DNA of 18,754 nucleotides from Clavulina sp. PMI_390 (lineage: Eukaryota > Basidiomycota > Agaricomycetes > Cantharellales > Hydnaceae): NCBI GenBank assembly GCA_015039315.1, contig WIDE01000027.1, forward strand, positions 395,695 through 414,448, read 5' to 3'. This document shows positions 17,731 to 18,754 of the stretch, one piece after another. Both the position numbers and the translations under genes were made by a program. The notes under the pieces are model-generated. The model saw only the letters and a list, made by a program, of their open reading frames with translations, had not been told where the DNA came from and searched no databases. Each line of letters opens with the position of its first letter. Within the stretch, counting starts at the first letter, position 1.

Positions 17731-18754
17731 TCAAAGTTTTGCCCAGCTAAATAAAGTGTTGGTGGGGGCGTTACTAGGGGGGATGAGGATCTGTGGCGGC
17801 GAGTCTTGGCGGCAGTGGGTTTTGGGATGACTTGATGCGAGCGAGGGCGAATGAAGAGTGGAAGGGTGGAGCGAAGGGTAGAAGGGTGGAAGGAAAGGCG
17901 GATAGGGACGGGTGGAACGCGACAGAGGGGAAACACACGATAGGGGAGCGTGAAGGAGATATAAGGGGTCGTCGGTGAAAACCGAGCCAGCCAAGATGAG
18001 ACGGAGTTGTGGGATGAGGGGAATAAAGGTCTAGACGTGAGAGCGCAGGAGATCAGTATCAGATATCGCATATGACGAGACAGAATGCCAACACGGTACA
18101 TACTTGGGGGTGAAGGGACACTCGTGTCCGATGACTTTGCCGACAGCTCTTCATCGTGGGTGGTAGGTCTACGTTAAACGATGTTACATTCGCGTTTGGT
18201 GCATAGATCGAGTTGATCTATGAAGCGTACCTTCACAGTGAGTTCGGGCGTCTTCCGAGGTCAAACCGGCAGGAGGGGGGGGGGGCATTGGGAACTATGG
18301 ATAGAGGCACGAATAAAGAGGTTAGATGGTATTACGAGTATAAATCCCAGGCAGTGGGTAGCCAATTCACCTGATGACAGGATTGAACGGATGGGTTGAG
18401 GAGGGTGGCGACGAGGATGGAGGGGTGAACTATCGACAATGAAGCTAACGAATAGATGGATCAGGTTGAATTATAAATTTCGTTCAGCCTGTGAGCGACT
18501 CACCTAATAGCATGAATGAACGGGATGGGTGGAGGAGGGAGGGATAAACTATCGAAAATGAAGCTAGTCACTGTGGAAAAGCAGTTAGTATTCGCTTTTC
18601 TTGTTCAATAGAGGAGGACTTGCCTTTTTTGAACCAGATCAAATTGAAAAGCAGTCCTCGGAGCGCCGTGATAAGCGCTGGACCACGTCCTGCGACGACG
18701 CCCCGCAACATGAGCGCTTCACACTCGCAACTCGCGCAGACAATAGCCTTTGCG
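17731..18754 (-). CDS. partial spliced gene entering from the right edge (tentative)
   Basis: A minus-strand chain stays open with exons >18754-18624, 18563-18504, 18444-18371, 18294-18231, 18168-18104 and 18030-17731, giving about 230 residues before a TGA at 17733-17731. The first intron would start with a perfect GC donor (AAG|GCAAGT) and contains TACTAAC. Using its nearer acceptor (CCACAG, ending 18571) instead of the one ending 18564 leads to a stop later, in the exon at 18294-18231. A simpler alternative starts at the ATG at 18288-18286 (MPPPPPAGLTSEDARTHCE...) and uses only the last three exons (140 aa). The first visible exon encodes a hydrophobic helix before a KK end; the last exon is Pro/Ser/Leu-rich and less convincing. 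The frame across the 11-base poly-G/C run at 18275-18285 is sensitive to sequencing error. I do not recognise a family. Confidence 0.38.
18202..18222. repeat. perfect 8-bp hairpin
   Basis: CATAGATC and GATCTATG flank a five-base loop. It falls inside a predicted 62-nt intron of the right-edge minus-strand gene. No function is implied. Confidence 0.4.
18371..18570 (-). repeat. tandemly duplicated exon-like unit
   Basis: Two diverged copies, 18570-18504 and 18450-18371 on the minus strand, share TAGCTTCATT-TCGATAG-TT at their left end and end with similar -AG|GTGA junctions. Translated in the frame that keeps the gene open they give related peptides, SFSIVYPSLL and SLSIVHPSIL. The right copy lacks 14 bases relative to the left one. 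Confidence 0.5.

Noticed and set aside
18710..18754. Possible plus-strand gene start MSASHSQLAQTIAFA at the right edge
   Set aside because: Only 15 codons are visible; the minus strand gives a longer open exon with a branch site and splice signals. It cannot be excluded without more sequence.
1..18754. tRNA, rRNA, CRISPR
   Set aside because: No cloverleaf with A and B boxes, no rRNA-like sequence and no regular repeat-spacer array beyond the palindromes at 10-275, which have unequal spacers and are too few.

Overview
The window looks like nuclear DNA of a basidiomycete fungus, most likely an Agaricomycete. Its genes are cut by many short GT..AG introns (about 53-90 nt), exons are as small as 15-30 nt, 5' and 3' regions are pyrimidine-rich, and AATAAA signals follow stops. 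I suspect a Rhizoctonia-like species, but this rests on style, not on a marker gene. All gene models were spliced by eye and checked for frame and phase; none was searched against a database.

Layout. 1-3872 has no convincing gene. It holds an array of 17-bp palindromes (10-275), a diverged repeat pair 301 bp apart (661-1051), a C-tract/inverted-repeat knot (1069-1201) and scattered copies of an AAGTCG..TTTCTCAT motif. Three co-directional plus-strand genes follow: a 405-aa helical protein of unknown function (3940-5487); a 1,956-aa telomere-linked-helicase (TLH)-type protein with C2H2 fingers, an OrsD-like region, a tyrosine-recombinase-like region, a RecQ-type DEAH helicase core and a Cys-rich tail (6056-12352); and a 394-aa protein with at least one OB-fold-like domain (12718-14576). 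Next come about 1.4 kb of gene-free, partly low-complexity DNA, a 253-aa disordered nuclear-type protein on the minus strand (17094-15987), and the 3' part of another minus-strand spliced gene entering from the right edge (18754-17731, tentative).

How the genes may work together. The centre reads as a DNA-processing cassette: a zinc-finger/recombinase-like/helicase protein beside a candidate single-strand-binding OB protein and an unknown helical partner. The first two genes share a promoter box (15 of 19 bases identical) upstream of their starts. TLH-type RecQ genes are known near fungal telomeres, but no telomere repeat array is visible here. The most interesting point is that the segment just before the helicase carries residues spaced much like a tyrosine recombinase active site (R784, K819, QxxR914, H951, Y960). 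With the helicase and OB protein this suggests a mobile or telomere-maintenance module, partly analogous to Helitrons that pair a helicase with an RPA-like protein. This is inference.
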